Part shown: one piece after another, positions 63,428 to 64,000 of the stretch | Numbering within the stretch: the stretch's first letter is position 1 | Layout: each line of letters begins with the position of its first letter | Source: Epiperipatus broadwayi | Taxonomy: Eukaryota > Onychophora > Udeonychophora > Euonychophora > Peripatidae | Length of the DNA: 64,000 nt | Direction: 5' to 3' | Assembly (NCBI GenBank): GCA_028023455.1 | Contig: JAQFVV010000032.1 | Coordinates: forward strand, 4,748,392-4,812,391 | Made by a program: the position numbers and the translations under genes | The notes under the pieces: generated by a model | Database searches by the model: none | Told to the model about the DNA's origin: nothing | What the model saw: only the letters and a program-made list of their open reading frames with translations

Positions 63428-64000
63428 GACAATCAATAATTAATAGATTATCAGCCTCATTCTATAAAAGCTGGCTAGTTCTTTAAAATATTTTGGAGAA
63501 GAAAAGTATTTACTTAGTACTCCTAACGCTATACAAAATACATAGCTTCATTCATTGTGATATTTATATCAAATAATTTACTATGCCTTTTATATTATAT
63601 TTAAAGTTTAAATAATAAATTAGGAGTATATCTCTACTAACAAATATGATTTAGTTTTTTGATAATATAAGACTGCTTTATTGCATAGTATAGTATTTCA
63701 AATTATGCAATTCATAAGTACTATACAGAAAAATATTCCTTAGTGACTTAATCGTCTACTCAGGATGTTTTGCTACATATTAATTTGAGGCAAAATTCAA
63801 TGACTAATAAAACATAAAGTCAATTAAACATAAATGAGTTTACTAAAGCTTATAAGTTAATTTAAATGAATGCAACATTATTCCAATACAAAATGTAAAT
63901 CACATGTATTACACTTATACCCAATATCATTAATAATAATAATATAAAGTTGTTATCTGTATCTTCATATCTTAGCATTGTCTTGAGAACTTTATTATTT
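63428..64000. other. No gene seen
   Basis: AT-rich sequence to the window edge. Confidence 0.5.

Overview
This window looks like intergenic DNA from a very AT-rich animal genome, filled almost entirely with mobile elements and their debris. I found no host gene, rRNA or functional tRNA that I can support. The repertoire points to an invertebrate: a Penelope-like element with a GIY-YIG endonuclease, several non-LTR retrotransposon lineages, mariner and hAT remains, an LTR retroelement, and long GATA and TA microsatellites. The nested LINE at 53.6-55.9 kb resembles families that are abundant in insects, so an arthropod is my best guess. A mollusc or other invertebrate is not excluded.

Layout. 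1-593: about 1.3 tandem units of a small repeat that carries a hammerhead ribozyme motif and a tRNA-like segment ('retrozyme-like'). 611-3209 and 11750-14353: two closely similar 2.6-kb segments in inverted orientation, enclosing 8.5 kb. Between them lie a frameshifted Penelope-like element (3207-6135), an inverted pair of retrozyme-like units (6143-7165), a gene-free stretch and a LINE 3' fragment. 14354-16690: a longer LINE copy, broken by a TA microsatellite. 20160-21475: a dead mariner and a MITE. 23519-23677: an almost perfect palindrome. 24.0-24.8 and 29.7-31.2 kb: GATA arrays. 37.0-40.9 kb: a second Penelope-like relic, an RTE-type C-terminus and two abutting LINE copies. 42285-43574: a retrozyme-like unit with an apparently intact hammerhead, interrupted by a non-autonomous hAT element that has an exact 8-bp target duplication.

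49887-60533 is an LTR retroelement with 2.3-kb LTRs, a primer-binding site, a polypurine tract and a 5'-truncated LINE nested inside it. Its only recognisable coding region is an unfamiliar coiled-coil protein with 11- and 30-residue internal repeats. I see no pol, so it is probably non-autonomous. The 3' end of each LTR holds a small array of repeated LTR-terminus/primer-binding-site-like units.

The three most interesting points are: (1) hammerhead-bearing repeats in the same window as a Penelope-like element, the class of machinery thought to mobilise such RNAs; (2) the LTR element with its primer-binding-site array and unfamiliar repeat protein; (3) the 13.7-kb structure bounded by 2.6-kb inverted arms, which contain conserved GC-richer blocks. 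All ribozyme calls rest on hand-drawn base pairing and all family calls on motif recognition. No database or folding program was used.
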